Positions 9,770 to 19,133 of a DNA stretch of 64,000 nucleotides are shown here, in pieces (within the stretch, counting starts at the first letter, position 1; every line of letters begins with the position of its first letter). Source of the stretch: Kineosporia mesophila (lineage in GTDB: Bacteria; Actinomycetota; Actinomycetes; Actinomycetales; Kineosporiaceae); NCBI RefSeq assembly GCF_021129235.1, contig NZ_JAJOMA010000006.1, positions 294,335 to 358,334 on the forward strand, given 5' to 3'. The translations under genes and the position numbers were made by a program. Below the pieces are notes generated by a model that was not told the DNA's origin, searched no databases, and was given only the letters and a program-made list of their open reading frames with translations.

Positions 9770-10066
9770 TCAGCCGGCCTGAGCCCGGCGGGCCTCGGCC
9801 TCTTCGGCGGCCCGCTTGGCCTCGGCCTCGGCGGCATTCTGGGCGGCCTCGCGGGCGTCCGCCTCGTCCTTCTCTTCCCATTCCTTCTCGTACCGGCTGA
9901 TCAGGCCCATGATCAGCGAGGCGCCGATCGTGCAGAGCAGAGCGACGAGGCACCAGCGCAGCAGAGCCGTGAAGCCGTCGAGACCGCCGCTCTCGTACTG
10001 GGCGTAGAGCGGCGGTCCCGCCAGCACGGCCGCGATCACGCAGCCGACCGGCAGAGGATTCGTCAC
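9770..10066 (-). CDS. Small membrane protein with charged coiled-coil tail
   Basis: A 98-aa protein with two hydrophobic segments (about residues 5-22 and 37-57). A highly charged Glu/Lys/Ala C-terminal tail (about 60-95) is likely a helix or coiled coil facing the cytoplasm. Its GTG start overlaps the stop of the giant upstream gene (GTGA), so it is co-translated with it and with flhA. The family is not recognised. A flagellar role is suggested only by position. Confidence 0.6.
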   Translation of the reverse strand: MTNPLPVGCVIAAVLAGPPLYAQYESGGLDGFTALLRWCLVALLCTIGASLIMGLISRYEKEWEEKDEADAREAAQNAAEAEAKRAAEEAEARRAQAG

Positions 10067-13000
10067 GAGTTCGCGCCACCCATGGCTAGCTGGGTGCAGA
10101 GCAGCGCCGCCCAGCCGACCCGGTCCACGCCGATCCCGTCGATCCGGACCACGGGCAGGCCGAGCTGCAGCACCGACGCCGGCTCGCCGGAATCGAGGGC
10201 ACCGTCCAGTGCCACCGCGTCGACCTTGCCCAGATACCGCACCCAGCGCTGGTTCTGCTCCAGCGAACGGGATCCGTCGAGCACTGCGATCACTGCCTCA
10301 GCTCCTACGGTCTGCAGGACCTTACGGACCTTGCCGGCATCTTCCGTGTGGTCGCCGTCGACCGGCACGCTGACCACCACCGGACGGGTGATGGACACGA
10401 GATCCATGGCGCCGATCCGATCCGGACCCACCTCGTGCGGAACCGTGACAACCCTCCGCGGCTCCCCGTTGTGCGGCAGATCCAGTGCGGTGCGGGCGGC
10501 TTCGAGCCCGACAACGTCCGAGGGACCCACCACCGCAATCACCCCGACGTCGCCCGGGATCATCGGCTCGGGCATCGAGCCGAGCATCTGCACGACGGCC
10601 ATGAACCGGTCACCGGCCTGAAGATTCGCCGTCCACTCCGGCGGCACGCCCAGGTTGCCCAGGGCCGTCCGGTCGGCGGCCAGGGCCACGGCGGCGGTGG
10701 TCTGTTCGGTGGGCTCCGGCGCGACCGGGCTTTCCACGATTGAGGACGTCGTGGTCGCCTCGTCCTCACCGGTCCAGTCGATCTCCGGCTGGGTGGACCA
10801 GACCGGGGACAGGCTCCAGTCGGTGGTGTCCAGGTCCGGTGTCCAGGGGTCGGTCAGCGGGTCGGCCGGTGCGGACGGCTGGGTCGGAATGGAGCCGAAA
10901 CCAGCGGTCGATGAGGGAGCCGCGTCCTGCGCGGGCGACTCCGGGGTGGGCGACGGCTGAGGCTGCGTCGACCAGGTGATGCCCGACAGAGCATCGTCGG
11001 CCGAGAGCGCATCGGGAGCCGGGGGGACCGGAAGCGGCACCGTCGAAGCGGCCGAATCATCCTGCTCGGCAAGCAAATCCGGAACCGATCCAGGCATAGG
11101 CAGAGAAGCGGACGCCGTGTCGGCGGCCGAAGGTGCAGAGGACGCTACGGCCGGTTCGGTTGAGGTGCTGGTGGTGACATCGAAGGGGGAGCTGAACGGC
11201 GATTCGATGGTCGCGGGCGTGGCGTCGGACGGCGAGGTCTCGATCCCCGGGACCGAGCTGGATCCGGAATCCGCTGCCGGGCCGGGAACCGAATCCGGCA
11301 ACGACGTAGCGGACGAACCGGTCAGCGCGTCGGCCGCCGCCGGTGAGACCGCCCCGGCCGTTGAACCGCGGGGAGAGGTGACCGCTGCACCCGGGTCCGA
11401 ACCCGCCGATCCGGGCAGCGGGTCGGCCGTCGAGCCCTGAACGTCTCCACCGGTGGAGTTCGGGTCGGCGCCGTCGGCCAGTCCCGGAACGGGGTTGGCG
11501 CTGGACACCGGTTCGGAACCGTTGGTGAGGCCGGGGATGAGTTCGGTGGTGGAGCTGGCGATGTTGGTGAGGCCGGGGGCAGGTTCAGTGGTGGAGTCGG
11601 AGCCGTTGGTGAGACTGGTCATGGAGTCGGTGGTGGAGCTCGGGTTGGAACTGCTGACGAGCCCCGGGACGGTGTTGGTGTCCGGCTCCGAACCGTTCTT
11701 GAGTCCGGGGACAGTGGCACTGGTGGAACTGTCGCTGAATCCGGGGAAGGATTCCGGGGCGGAACCGGTGGCCGGAGCGGTGGCGAAACCCGGCACCGGG
11801 GCGCCGGCCAGAGAGCCGGGCCATGAACCCGAATCCGAACCCGGCGCGGTGCCGGACGGTGAATCGGCCGTCGAACCGGTCGCATCCGCGGGCGTTGAAT
11901 CGGTCGCCGAACCGGTCGCCGAACCGGTCGCCGAACCGGTCGCCGAACCGGTCGCCGAACCGGTCGCCGAACCGGCCGTCGACTCAGCAGCTCCGTCGGT
12001 CGCCGGGCCAGGAGCCGCAGTGGCGGTGGCGTCCGACGCCGGGCCGGGCATCGTGTCGGAGAACGAGCCGGGCGGTGTGTCAGTCGTTGATACGGTGATG
12101 GAACCGGGAACCATTTCGGACAGCGAGCTGGGCGCTGTGCCCTTGGCCGAGCCGGTCGCCGTGTCGGCGAACGAACCCGGGGAGGGGTTCGTGGCCGTGT
12201 CCGTGGGGGCGCCCGTTGCTGGGGTTTCGGGGGTTGGGGTTTCTGGGGTGGCCGAAACGGCCCAGGCAGCCGTTGCTTCGGCCGGGGAGGCCCAGCTCGA
12301 AGTGGGGCCCTCGTCGGGTGTCCCCGGCGCGGGAGCCGCGGGTGCGGGCCATTCCGGGCTGGTGTTGGCCGGGGTGGTGGCCCAGGTCGACGTGGTGTCC
12401 GTCTCCGCGCTGGGGGCGCTCGGCTGGGTGGGGACGATGGGCTGGGCGCTCATGTCCGGGGTTCCGGAGGCCGGGTCGGATCCGGAAGTCGTCTGCGCGG
12501 AAGGGGTCTGGTCGGTCGTGGTCGTCTGGGCGGTCAGGACCGAGTGTGCTGCCGCGAGCTCGCCGGCGGCCGCGGCCGCGCTCGCCCGGGCCGCCATGAT
12601 CTCCCAGGCGGGGGGTTCTTCGAGGGCGGCTTCGGTGGAGGATTCCATCCGCGGGGTCGGCACGGCCGGGGCCATCGGGATCGGGGCCACCGGGGCGGCG
12701 GTCTCTTTCTGAGGCTCGTCCTTACTCTTGGTCTTCTTGCGCCCGCCCAGGCGGATGCCGAAAACCTTTATACCGGATTTAATGTCGGCCTCCGGAGTAG
12801 CAGTGCTGCGAGCGGCGCTGACCGGCGTGGGCGCTGCGGTGCCGTCAGCCGGCGTGCCCAGCGTCGGGTCGGTGCCCGGGCCGGTGTGCCGCGCGTGGCT
12901 GCGGTCGCGGCGCGGGCGGTGCCGGCCACTGTCGTCGGTGGTGGTCTCGGTGGATGTGGCATCCGCCGACGCGGTCGCGCCCGGTGTCGCTGCCGGGCTC

Positions 13001-15693
13001 GGCGCTGAGGGGGCGCTCGGAATCGGTGCGGCGTGGGTGACCCGGAAAGAGGGAGCAGGCATGGCGGTAACTTCCGGCGTCTTTCGCTGAGTTGGCTCGT
13101 TCTTCTTGGAGCGTCGCGACTTTGCCTTGGGCAGAATAGTTGTCGCCCGGGGAGCGGTCGCGGGAAGGTGGGACAGGTCCGGGCCGCCAGCGGGTCGGGC
13201 CGTCGTCGGCGCAGACGGGTCGGATCCGGTGGCCGGGGTCTGCGTCGTGAACGCCGAGGGCGGCGTCGCGAACTGCTGACCGGATTCCTGGCCGGATTCC
13301 TGGGCCGGCTGACCGAACGGGTGGCTGAACGGGGACGGCCGGCCCGGCTCACCGAACTGCTGAGCCGGAGCGGGCTCCTGGCCGGACACCTGCGCCGGCT
13401 GACCGAACGACTGCGGTGCCTCGAACGACTGCGGTGCTTCGAACGACTGCGGTGCCGTGAACGGTGAAGGCCCGCTGAACTGCTGGCTCGGCTCGGCCGA
13501 CGGCTGCGTACCGAACTGCGGCGTCTCCGGCCCGGCCTGCTTACCGAACTGCGGCGTCTCCGGCCCGGCCTGAGCGCCGAACTGTCCGGCCTGCGGGGCG
13601 TCTGCACCGGGCGCCGGGGCCGGCTGAGCGAAAGGCGTCGCCTCGGGCTGAGGCGCGGGAACCGCGAACTGCGGCGTGGTCGTCTCGGGCGAGCCCGGCT
13701 GAGCGGGAATGGCCGCCACCGGGCCGGCGGGGGCATCCGGGCCGGAGACCGGAGCTCCCCACTGCTGGTCCTGGGTGTCGGTGTTCCCGCCGACCGGCTC
13801 GTCCCATCCTCCGATGAGGGTGATGGGCTCCGCCGGAGCAGGAGCTGCCGCAGGGGTCTCGGCCCAGGGTGATGCGGCGGTCGGCTCAGGAGCGGTCAGC
13901 GGACTGTCCCACTCGACCGCGGGCTTGAGGGCAGGCGTGGCCGGAGCCAGGGTCGCAGCCCCGGCCCACGAGGCAGCCGCGTCATCGGCCGTGGGGGCTA
14001 CCGCCGGCGTGGGGGCTACCGCCGGCGTGGGGGCACTGGTCTCCCGGGTTGGCCCGGTCGGATCCGCCCATTTCGCCAGGAGTTCAGCCTCCGGGTCCGG
14101 TGATCCCGGGAGTGCCGCAGCGACCGGAGCCGGCCCCGGAGCCGGGACGTCCGGTGTGGCCGTGCCCGCAGCGACCGGAGCCGGCCCCGGAGCCGGGACG
14201 TCCGGTGTGACCGTGCCCGCCCGGGTCTCGTTCTCGTCCGGTGCAGCAGCCTGCTTCGGGGAGCCGGAGGGGGTCCGCGCCGATTCGTCCGCACCAACCG
14301 ACCCGGACCCGCCGGAGCGAGCCCGTGGGGGCAGCGGGAGAAGCTTCGGGATTTCCCTCACGGTCGATGGATCGGAAGGAACACCGTCCGTGTTGAGGGG
14401 GAGCGCCCCGCCGGTCTGAGCAGGCTGTCCCCCGGACGGCGGCAGATCCGTCATCTCCACCCGGATGCCCGGCCGGGAGTCGGTCATCAGGGCACCGGGA
14501 AGCGCGGCCCGGCGGGAGAAGTTCTTGCTGGCAGGCAGCGTCAGGTTCTGGGCAGCCGGCCGGCCCGCGGCCCCGGGCGTCGTGCCTCGCGGGCGGGCCC
14601 ACGCCGGCCGCAACCGGCTGAAGTCCAGGTCGTCGCCGCCCCGGGTCTCCACGGTCAGGCTCTCCGGGATCTCGATCTGCTGCGGAGTCGTTGGTTCAGT
14701 CAGGTCGACGGGGGTGGTGCGGCCAATGGTGGACGAGGATGTCCTCCCACCGGCATCGGTCACCTCGGTGCGGATACCGGCGGGCGGGGTGGTGATGTCG
14801 ACGGAGGTGAGGACCTCGACGGTGGGGAGCTGAGGGGCGCGGTGGTTCTCCGCCTTCGCTGCCGCCGTACGCCGCCGCGCTGCCGCCTTGGCCGCCTTCG
14901 CCCTGCTCTTGCGGGCCGCCTTGGCCGCCCGCTGGACGTGGATCTCCTCGGCCCGGGCGGCGATGCGGGCCGCGCGCTCCTCGATCTCCCGCTCCTCGGC
15001 CTCGCGCCGCTCGATCTCCCGCCCCTCGGCCTCCTCGTCCACCTCGTCCGGCTGGGACTCGGCGTTCGCGTACTCCTCTTCCCAGTCGTCCCACTCCGCC
15101 TCGTCCTCGGCGAACTCGCCGGGGTCCGCGGGTGCTGCCGGACGGGAGAGCGGCAGGCCCCGGCCCGTCGGCACCCGACGCTCGGGTGGTCGTCCACTGC
15201 TCGTGGACCGGCTGGCGGGATACCCGCCGTTACCGAGAATCTCCGTCAGATCGAGCGTCTCGCGAACTTCGTCCTGACCGTAGGGGTCGAACGACGGCCC
15301 CCGGCCACCCCGGGGAAGGCCGAGGCCCAGGATCGGCATGCGCTCGTCCGAGGCCATGGCCGCCTCGAACGCCGCCTGCCGGGCCATCGCCAGAGTCGCG
15401 GTGTCTTCCTCGGCCGACTCGTCCCGCGCGCCGGCCTGGCGGGCCAGGGCGAGCAGGTCGCGGTAGCCGGAGCGCTCCTGGCGCAGCGGAACGGCGGGCA
15501 GCGCGAGCTCCTCGTCGTCGAGCCCGTCACCGGGCACCTCGACGGCGACCTCGAAGCCCTCTTTCGCGAAGAATCCGAGAACGCCACCGCGGCGCACCTT
15601 CTCCGCCCGCACGATCCGGGCGAACGGGCCACCCTCGTGACGTGCCCGCATGAGCAGCGCCTCGAGGTCGTCACCTTCAAGCAGCAAATTCAT
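10063..15693 (-). CDS. Giant FlhF-position protein with degenerate GTPase-like end
   Basis: A 1876-aa cytoplasmic protein encoded directly after flhA (17-nt overlap), where flhF usually stands. The N-terminus (RARHEGGPFARIVRAEKVRR, then GGVLGFFAKEGFEVAVEV) resembles the N-terminal region of FlhF. The last roughly 220 residues look like a Rossmann/SIMIBI fold, but where a P-loop would be there is VVGPSDVVGLEA, lacking GK[ST]. Between them lie about 1,500 residues rich in Pro, Ala, Thr and Ser with internal repeats and basic patches (KAARKSRAKAAKAAARRR near 270; IRLGGRKKTKSK near 990). No signal peptide or membrane segment is seen. The FlhF link is inference from position and ends. The reading frame is intact throughout. 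Confidence 0.75.
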   Translation of the reverse strand: MNLLLEGDDLEALLMRARHEGGPFARIVRAEKVRRGGVLGFFAKEGFEVAVEVPGDGLDDEELALPAVPLRQERSGYRDLLALARQAGARDESAEEDTATLAMARQAAFEAAMASDERMPILGLGLPRGGRGPSFDPYGQDEVRETLDLTEILGNGGYPASRSTSSGRPPERRVPTGRGLPLSRPAAPADPGEFAEDEAEWDDWEEEYANAESQPDEVDEEAEGREIERREAEEREIEERAARIAARAEEIHVQRAAKAARKSRAKAAKAAARRRTAAAKAENHRAPQLPTVEVLTSVDITTPPAGIRTEVTDAGGRTSSSTIGRTTPVDLTEPTTPQQIEIPESLTVETRGGDDLDFSRLRPAWARPRGTTPGAAGRPAAQNLTLPASKNFSRRAALPGALMTDSRPGIRVEMTDLPPSGGQPAQTGGALPLNTDGVPSDPSTVREIPKLLPLPPRARSGGSGSVGADESARTPSGSPKQAAAPDENETRAGTVTPDVPAPGPAPVAAGTATPDVPAPGPAPVAAALPGSPDPEAELLAKWADPTGPTRETSAPTPAVAPTPAVAPTADDAAASWAGAATLAPATPALKPAVEWDSPLTAPEPTAASPWAETPAAAPAPAEPITLIGGWDEPVGGNTDTQDQQWGAPVSGPDAPAGPVAAIPAQPGSPETTTPQFAVPAPQPEATPFAQPAPAPGADAPQAGQFGAQAGPETPQFGKQAGPETPQFGTQPSAEPSQQFSGPSPFTAPQSFEAPQSFEAPQSFGQPAQVSGQEPAPAQQFGEPGRPSPFSHPFGQPAQESGQESGQQFATPPSAFTTQTPATGSDPSAPTTARPAGGPDLSHLPATAPRATTILPKAKSRRSKKNEPTQRKTPEVTAMPAPSFRVTHAAPIPSAPSAPSPAATPGATASADATSTETTTDDSGRHRPRRDRSHARHTGPGTDPTLGTPADGTAAPTPVSAARSTATPEADIKSGIKVFGIRLGGRKKTKSKDEPQKETAAPVAPIPMAPAVPTPRMESSTEAALEEPPAWEIMAARASAAAAAGELAAAHSVLTAQTTTTDQTPSAQTTSGSDPASGTPDMSAQPIVPTQPSAPSAETDTTSTWATTPANTSPEWPAPAAPAPGTPDEGPTSSWASPAEATAAWAVSATPETPTPETPATGAPTDTATNPSPGSFADTATGSAKGTAPSSLSEMVPGSITVSTTDTPPGSFSDTMPGPASDATATAAPGPATDGAAESTAGSATGSATGSATGSATGSATGSATDSTPADATGSTADSPSGTAPGSDSGSWPGSLAGAPVPGFATAPATGSAPESFPGFSDSSTSATVPGLKNGSEPDTNTVPGLVSSSNPSSTTDSMTSLTNGSDSTTEPAPGLTNIASSTTELIPGLTNGSEPVSSANPVPGLADGADPNSTGGDVQGSTADPLPGSAGSDPGAAVTSPRGSTAGAVSPAAADALTGSSATSLPDSVPGPAADSGSSSVPGIETSPSDATPATIESPFSSPFDVTTSTSTEPAVASSAPSAADTASASLPMPGSVPDLLAEQDDSAASTVPLPVPPAPDALSADDALSGITWSTQPQPSPTPESPAQDAAPSSTAGFGSIPTQPSAPADPLTDPWTPDLDTTDWSLSPVWSTQPEIDWTGEDEATTTSSIVESPVAPEPTEQTTAAVALAADRTALGNLGVPPEWTANLQAGDRFMAVVQMLGSMPEPMIPGDVGVIAVVGPSDVVGLEAARTALDLPHNGEPRRVVTVPHEVGPDRIGAMDLVSITRPVVVSVPVDGDHTEDAGKVRKVLQTVGAEAVIAVLDGSRSLEQNQRWVRYLGKVDAVALDGALDSGEPASVLQLGLPVVRIDGIGVDRVGWAALLCTQLAMGGANS
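11901..11972. repeat. 12-bp in-frame tandem repeat, six copies
   Basis: Six exact head-to-tail copies of CGGTCGCCGAAC (plus strand) lie inside the giant FlhF-position gene. Twelve bases are four codons, so the array encodes repeated Gly-Ser-Ala-Thr without breaking the frame. Such an array can gain or lose units by slippage. Confidence 0.9.
14117..14218. repeat. 51-bp in-frame direct repeat, two copies
   Basis: Two nearly identical 51-bp units lie head to tail in the giant FlhF-position gene. Each encodes 17 residues of the type GTATPDVPAPGPAPVAA. This is a recent in-frame duplication in the disordered middle. Confidence 0.85.
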
Positions 15694-17815
15694 GACTACT
15701 ACTCACCTGTCCGACGGTCTCGATCTGGTGAATGCCGGTCGCCTCGGTGAAGGCAATGACGGGCAACTGGGGCAGCGAGCCACGCAGCAATCGCCGCATC
15801 GGCAGTCGCAGAGGTCCGGATATGAGGAGGACCGGCAGCTCACCACGCTGTTCGGCAGTGGTCTGGAGGGCGGATATGTCCGAGACCAGGCGTTGCGCCT
15901 GGACCGGGTCGAGCGCGATGACCACACCCTGCTCACCGGCTCTCAGCGCCTCGCCGATCTGGGTCTCGACGGCGGGTTCGAGGGTGATGGCACGCAGTAC
16001 CCCGTCCCGCACGTAGTGCGCGGCGAGGGCCGGCCCGAGCGCGGCCCGGGCGGCCTCCAGCAGGGCGTCCGGATCGCTGGTGGAGCGGGCCCGCTGGCCC
16101 ACACCCTCCAGGACCCGGCCGAGGTCGCGGATCGAGACCTGCTCGTCCAGCAAGGCCTGGAGCAGACGCTGCACCGCCGCGAGCGGCAGCACGCTGGGCA
16201 CGAGTTCCTCGACCGCGGCCGGCCGGTCGTTCTTGAGCACCTCGAGCAGGTCGCGGGTGTCGTCCAGGCTGAGAAGACGGGACGCGTTCTGGCGCACCAT
16301 CTCGGCGAGGTGGGTGGTGACGACGGCGGCACGCTCCACGATCGTGGCGCCGGCCAGCTCGGCCGAGGCGCGGTACTCGATCGGCACCCAGACGGCGGGA
16401 AGACCGAACACCGGCTCGGTGGTGTGACGGCCGGGCAGGCTGTCCATCGAGTCGCCGATCGCCAGCAGGTGCCCGGGCGGGGCCTCGCCGGTGGCTACGC
16501 TGCTTCCACCGATCCGGATCTCGTAGGTGCCCGGTGCCAGCATCGCGCCGTCCCGGGTCCGCACCGGGGGCAGCACCAGGCCCAGGTCCAGGGCGGTCTT
16601 GCGGCGCAGGGCCCGCACCCGGTCGAGCAGGTCGCCACCGCGGGCGGCGTCCACCAGGTCGACAGCGTCGGGGGAGAGCAGCAGTTCGAGAGGATCGACG
16701 CGGAGCGAGTCGGTGACCGGGTCGCCGGTACCACCGCCGGCCGGCAGCTGAACCTGGCCGGACGGCATCGCGATCGCGCCGCTCTGGGCGGCGGCCTCGG
16801 CCGCCATGTCGTCGCCGTGGGCGTCGGTGGAGCGGTAGGCCACGAAGAGCACCAGCCCGCCGACGATCAGGAACGGGAGCTTGGGCATGCCCGGGACCAG
16901 ACAGAGGGCCAGCAGCGAGCCGGCACCGATCATCAGGGCCTGACGGTGGCGTCCGAGCTGCTGGATCAGGTCGCTGCCGACGTCACCGGCGCCGGTCGAG
17001 CGGGTCACGATCACACCGGTCGCCACCGACATCAGCAGCGCGGGGATCTGCGAGACCAGACCGTCACCGACGCTGAGGAGGGCGTACTTCTGGATCGACT
17101 CACTGGCGCTGAGACTGTTCTGCAGCATCCCGATCGCGAAACCACCGACCAGGTTGACCATGGTGATGATGACCGCGGCCATCGCGTCGCCCTTGACGAA
17201 CTTCGTGCCACCGTCCATGGCGCCGTAGAAGTCGGCCTCGGCCGCGACGTCCTTGCGTCGCTGGCGGGCCGTGTCCTCGTCGATCAGGCCGGAGTTCAGG
17301 TCGGCGTCGATCGCCATCTGCTTGCCCGGCATGGCGTCGAGGGTGAAGCGGGCCCCGACCTCGGCGACGCGGGAGGCACCGTTGGTGACGACGGTCAGCT
17401 GGATGATGATCAGGATCGCGAAGATGACCAGACCGATGATCAGGTTGGCCCCGATCACGATGTGGCCGAACGCGTCGATCACGTGCCCGGCGAAACCGTC
17501 GCGCAGTACCAGCCGGGTCGAGCTGACGTTCAGCGCCAGCCGGAAGATGGTGGCGACCAGCACGATGGTCGGGAAGATCGCGAAGTCGAGCACGCGCTGC
17601 ACCTGCAGCGCGACCAGCAGAACGATCAGGCTGATGCCGATGTTCAGGGCGATCAGGATGTCCAGGAGGGCGGCCGGCAACGGCACGACCATCATGAGGA
17701 CGACGAGCACGATCGCAATGGGTACGGCGATACGGGTCATCCGGTTGGACGGCACGGGGGCGACCTCCGACAGCAGGGCAGGTTGGATCTGTGTGAGGGC
17801 GGGCGCCTCACTCAC
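15677..17815 (-). CDS. flhA: Flagellar export gate protein FlhA
   Basis: FlhA is the large export-gate subunit, with about eight membrane helices and a cytosolic domain that docks chaperone-substrate complexes. The conserved membrane part includes FRLALNVSSTRLVL and the FHIPEP-type loop region (GARFTLDAMPGKQMAIDADL). GTG at 17815 gives 712 aa; a further start is ATG 17740, and neither has a strong ribosome binding site. It overlaps the giant downstream gene by 17 nt. The surface-protein cassette separates it from flhB, its usual neighbour. Confidence 0.93.
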   Translation of the reverse strand: MSEAPALTQIQPALLSEVAPVPSNRMTRIAVPIAIVLVVLMMVVPLPAALLDILIALNIGISLIVLLVALQVQRVLDFAIFPTIVLVATIFRLALNVSSTRLVLRDGFAGHVIDAFGHIVIGANLIIGLVIFAILIIIQLTVVTNGASRVAEVGARFTLDAMPGKQMAIDADLNSGLIDEDTARQRRKDVAAEADFYGAMDGGTKFVKGDAMAAVIITMVNLVGGFAIGMLQNSLSASESIQKYALLSVGDGLVSQIPALLMSVATGVIVTRSTGAGDVGSDLIQQLGRHRQALMIGAGSLLALCLVPGMPKLPFLIVGGLVLFVAYRSTDAHGDDMAAEAAAQSGAIAMPSGQVQLPAGGGTGDPVTDSLRVDPLELLLSPDAVDLVDAARGGDLLDRVRALRRKTALDLGLVLPPVRTRDGAMLAPGTYEIRIGGSSVATGEAPPGHLLAIGDSMDSLPGRHTTEPVFGLPAVWVPIEYRASAELAGATIVERAAVVTTHLAEMVRQNASRLLSLDDTRDLLEVLKNDRPAAVEELVPSVLPLAAVQRLLQALLDEQVSIRDLGRVLEGVGQRARSTSDPDALLEAARAALGPALAAHYVRDGVLRAITLEPAVETQIGEALRAGEQGVVIALDPVQAQRLVSDISALQTTAEQRGELPVLLISGPLRLPMRRLLRGSLPQLPVIAFTEATGIHQIETVGQVSSSHEFAA

Positions 17816-18235
17816 GCATGAGGGTGAATCCGTTGCCCCGCGATTACGCCATCCGTGGCTGTTGCTCACATCGGCGGAGCCTGGGTGGGACTTGAGGCGG
17901 GCACGGCGTTCTGCCATCCGGGGGATATCCGGGCCGATCTGCGCGGCCGGCCGTCACCCCTGGGTTGCCTACCGTCTACTGACTGTCAAAGGCTTTGCGG
18001 GGCGGGCCTGCCCGGCCTGACCGCCGAACGTGCCGAGCGTGAAATGCGGCGTATTTTATGGTGAAGTGGCTGCTATCACTGTCGAAGCGGAGCAAAATAG
18101 ACTCTGCTCGGCTGCCTGACACCAGACACCTGTTCCAGCCTCCGTACCCGACGACGTGTGCGTGCGCGTAGGTGAATGATGTCCGTATCCGTAATCGTTC
18201 CAGCACTTTTAGCACCGCCTCGGCGGAGGTCTCGA
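17816..18235. other. Divergent intergenic region, flhA / 47-aa gene
   Basis: About 420 bases with no convincing gene. A locally AT-rich stretch at 18045-18110 is the best place for promoters of flhA (-) and of the small gene (+). No clear sigma-28 pair (TAAA with GCCGAT) was found on either strand. Confidence 0.4.
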
Positions 18236-18379
18236 ATGTCTGTTGTTATTGCCGTGATCGCTGTCTTCCCCGTGTTCACCCTGCTGATGATCGGCCTTGC
18301 CAAGGCTGAGAACGGCCTCTACCAGCGGAGCGCTCCGGCTGATCTCCCCGCGGCAGCGGTGGAGTCGACCGTCAGCTGA
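18236..18379 (+). CDS. 47-aa single-pass membrane peptide
   Basis: A very short gene with an excellent ribosome binding site (GGAGGT at 18225-18230, 5 nt before ATG 18236). The product starts MSVVIAVIAVFPVFTLLMIG, one hydrophobic helix, and ends with a polar tail of about 25 residues. It is not recognised. It lies between flhA and the sortase, convergent with the sortase gene. Confidence 0.5.
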   Translation: MSVVIAVIAVFPVFTLLMIGLAKAENGLYQRSAPADLPAAAVESTVS

Positions 18380-18452
18380 TCGCCCGGCTACAAACCGTCT
18401 GCGGCCCGTATCTCGTTGTCGAGATCCGGGCCGCAGCCGCGTCTTCGGGAAC

Positions 18453-19088
18453 TCACGTTCGGGCGGGGAGACTGCGGACCAGCTGGGCGTGCACGTAGAG
18501 CCGCTCGGCGGCGGAGAACTCGGGGTGACAGGTGGTCAGGGTGAGCCAGGCCCGGCCCTTGGCCGTCTTCTGCTGGACGACCGAGATGTCCGACGGATCG
18601 GTCACTCCCTCGCTGAGGACCGAGTAGTCGAACCTTCCGCGTACCGTCCAGACCTGGATCACGTCGCCGGGCCGGAGCTCGTTGATCCGCCGGAACGGTG
18701 CTCCCCAGGTGGTGCGGTGCCCGGCGATGCCGACGTTGCCCCGTCGTCCCGGCTGCGGACTGCCCTCGTACAGGCCCAGCCCCTGCCGCAGGATGTCGGT
18801 CCCGGTGCCGGGTTCCACCGGCATCCGCCAGTCCTGGCCCAGCCGCGGGATGCGGACCACGGCGACCACCGGCCCGGCCACCCCCTTCGGGATCACTGCG
18901 GTCTCGGGTCCCTTCCCGGCCGGGGACGTCCAGGCCCGGGTCGCGCGGTCGGCCAGACCGTGCGCGGTGGTGCCGGCCTTCCAGTTGGTCCACCACCAGC
19001 CGCCACCGACGCCGGCGATCAGCATCACGCCGGCGGTCAGGGTCACGAAACCGATGAGGCGGACCCGCGAGCCGCGGGTCCGCCTCAT
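18453..19088 (-). CDS. Class E sortase
   Basis: A 211-aa membrane-anchored transpeptidase that cleaves a C-terminal LAxTG-type signal and links the protein to peptidoglycan. One N-terminal membrane helix (about 11-29) precedes the sortase barrel with His124 (GHRTTWG), Cys187 (TLTTCHP) and Arg196. ATG 19088 is chosen because AGGAG stands 8 nt upstream; GTG 19097 would add three residues. The upstream gene on the same strand encodes a protein ending in LAFTG, so enzyme and substrate are paired. Confidence 0.9.
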   Translation of the reverse strand: MRRTRGSRVRLIGFVTLTAGVMLIAGVGGGWWWTNWKAGTTAHGLADRATRAWTSPAGKGPETAVIPKGVAGPVVAVVRIPRLGQDWRMPVEPGTGTDILRQGLGLYEGSPQPGRRGNVGIAGHRTTWGAPFRRINELRPGDVIQVWTVRGRFDYSVLSEGVTDPSDISVVQQKTAKGRAWLTLTTCHPEFSAAERLYVHAQLVRSLPART

Positions 19089-19133
19089 CGTCGTCACTCC
19101 TGCATCCTTCCAGTTCCTTCGGTACGCGACTGG

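Noticed and set aside
11901..11972. Regular short repeats as a CRISPR array
   Set aside because: Repeats are 12 bp, without spacers, inside a gene.
15650..17821. Long open frame on the plus strand opposite flhA
   Set aside because: It is the shadow of flhA in GC-rich DNA; its Gly/Asp/His/Gln/Arg-rich product has no domain and flhA is certain.
17816..18235. Possible tRNA or small RNA gene in the flhA upstream gap
   Set aside because: No cloverleaf or strong terminator could be drawn by eye.
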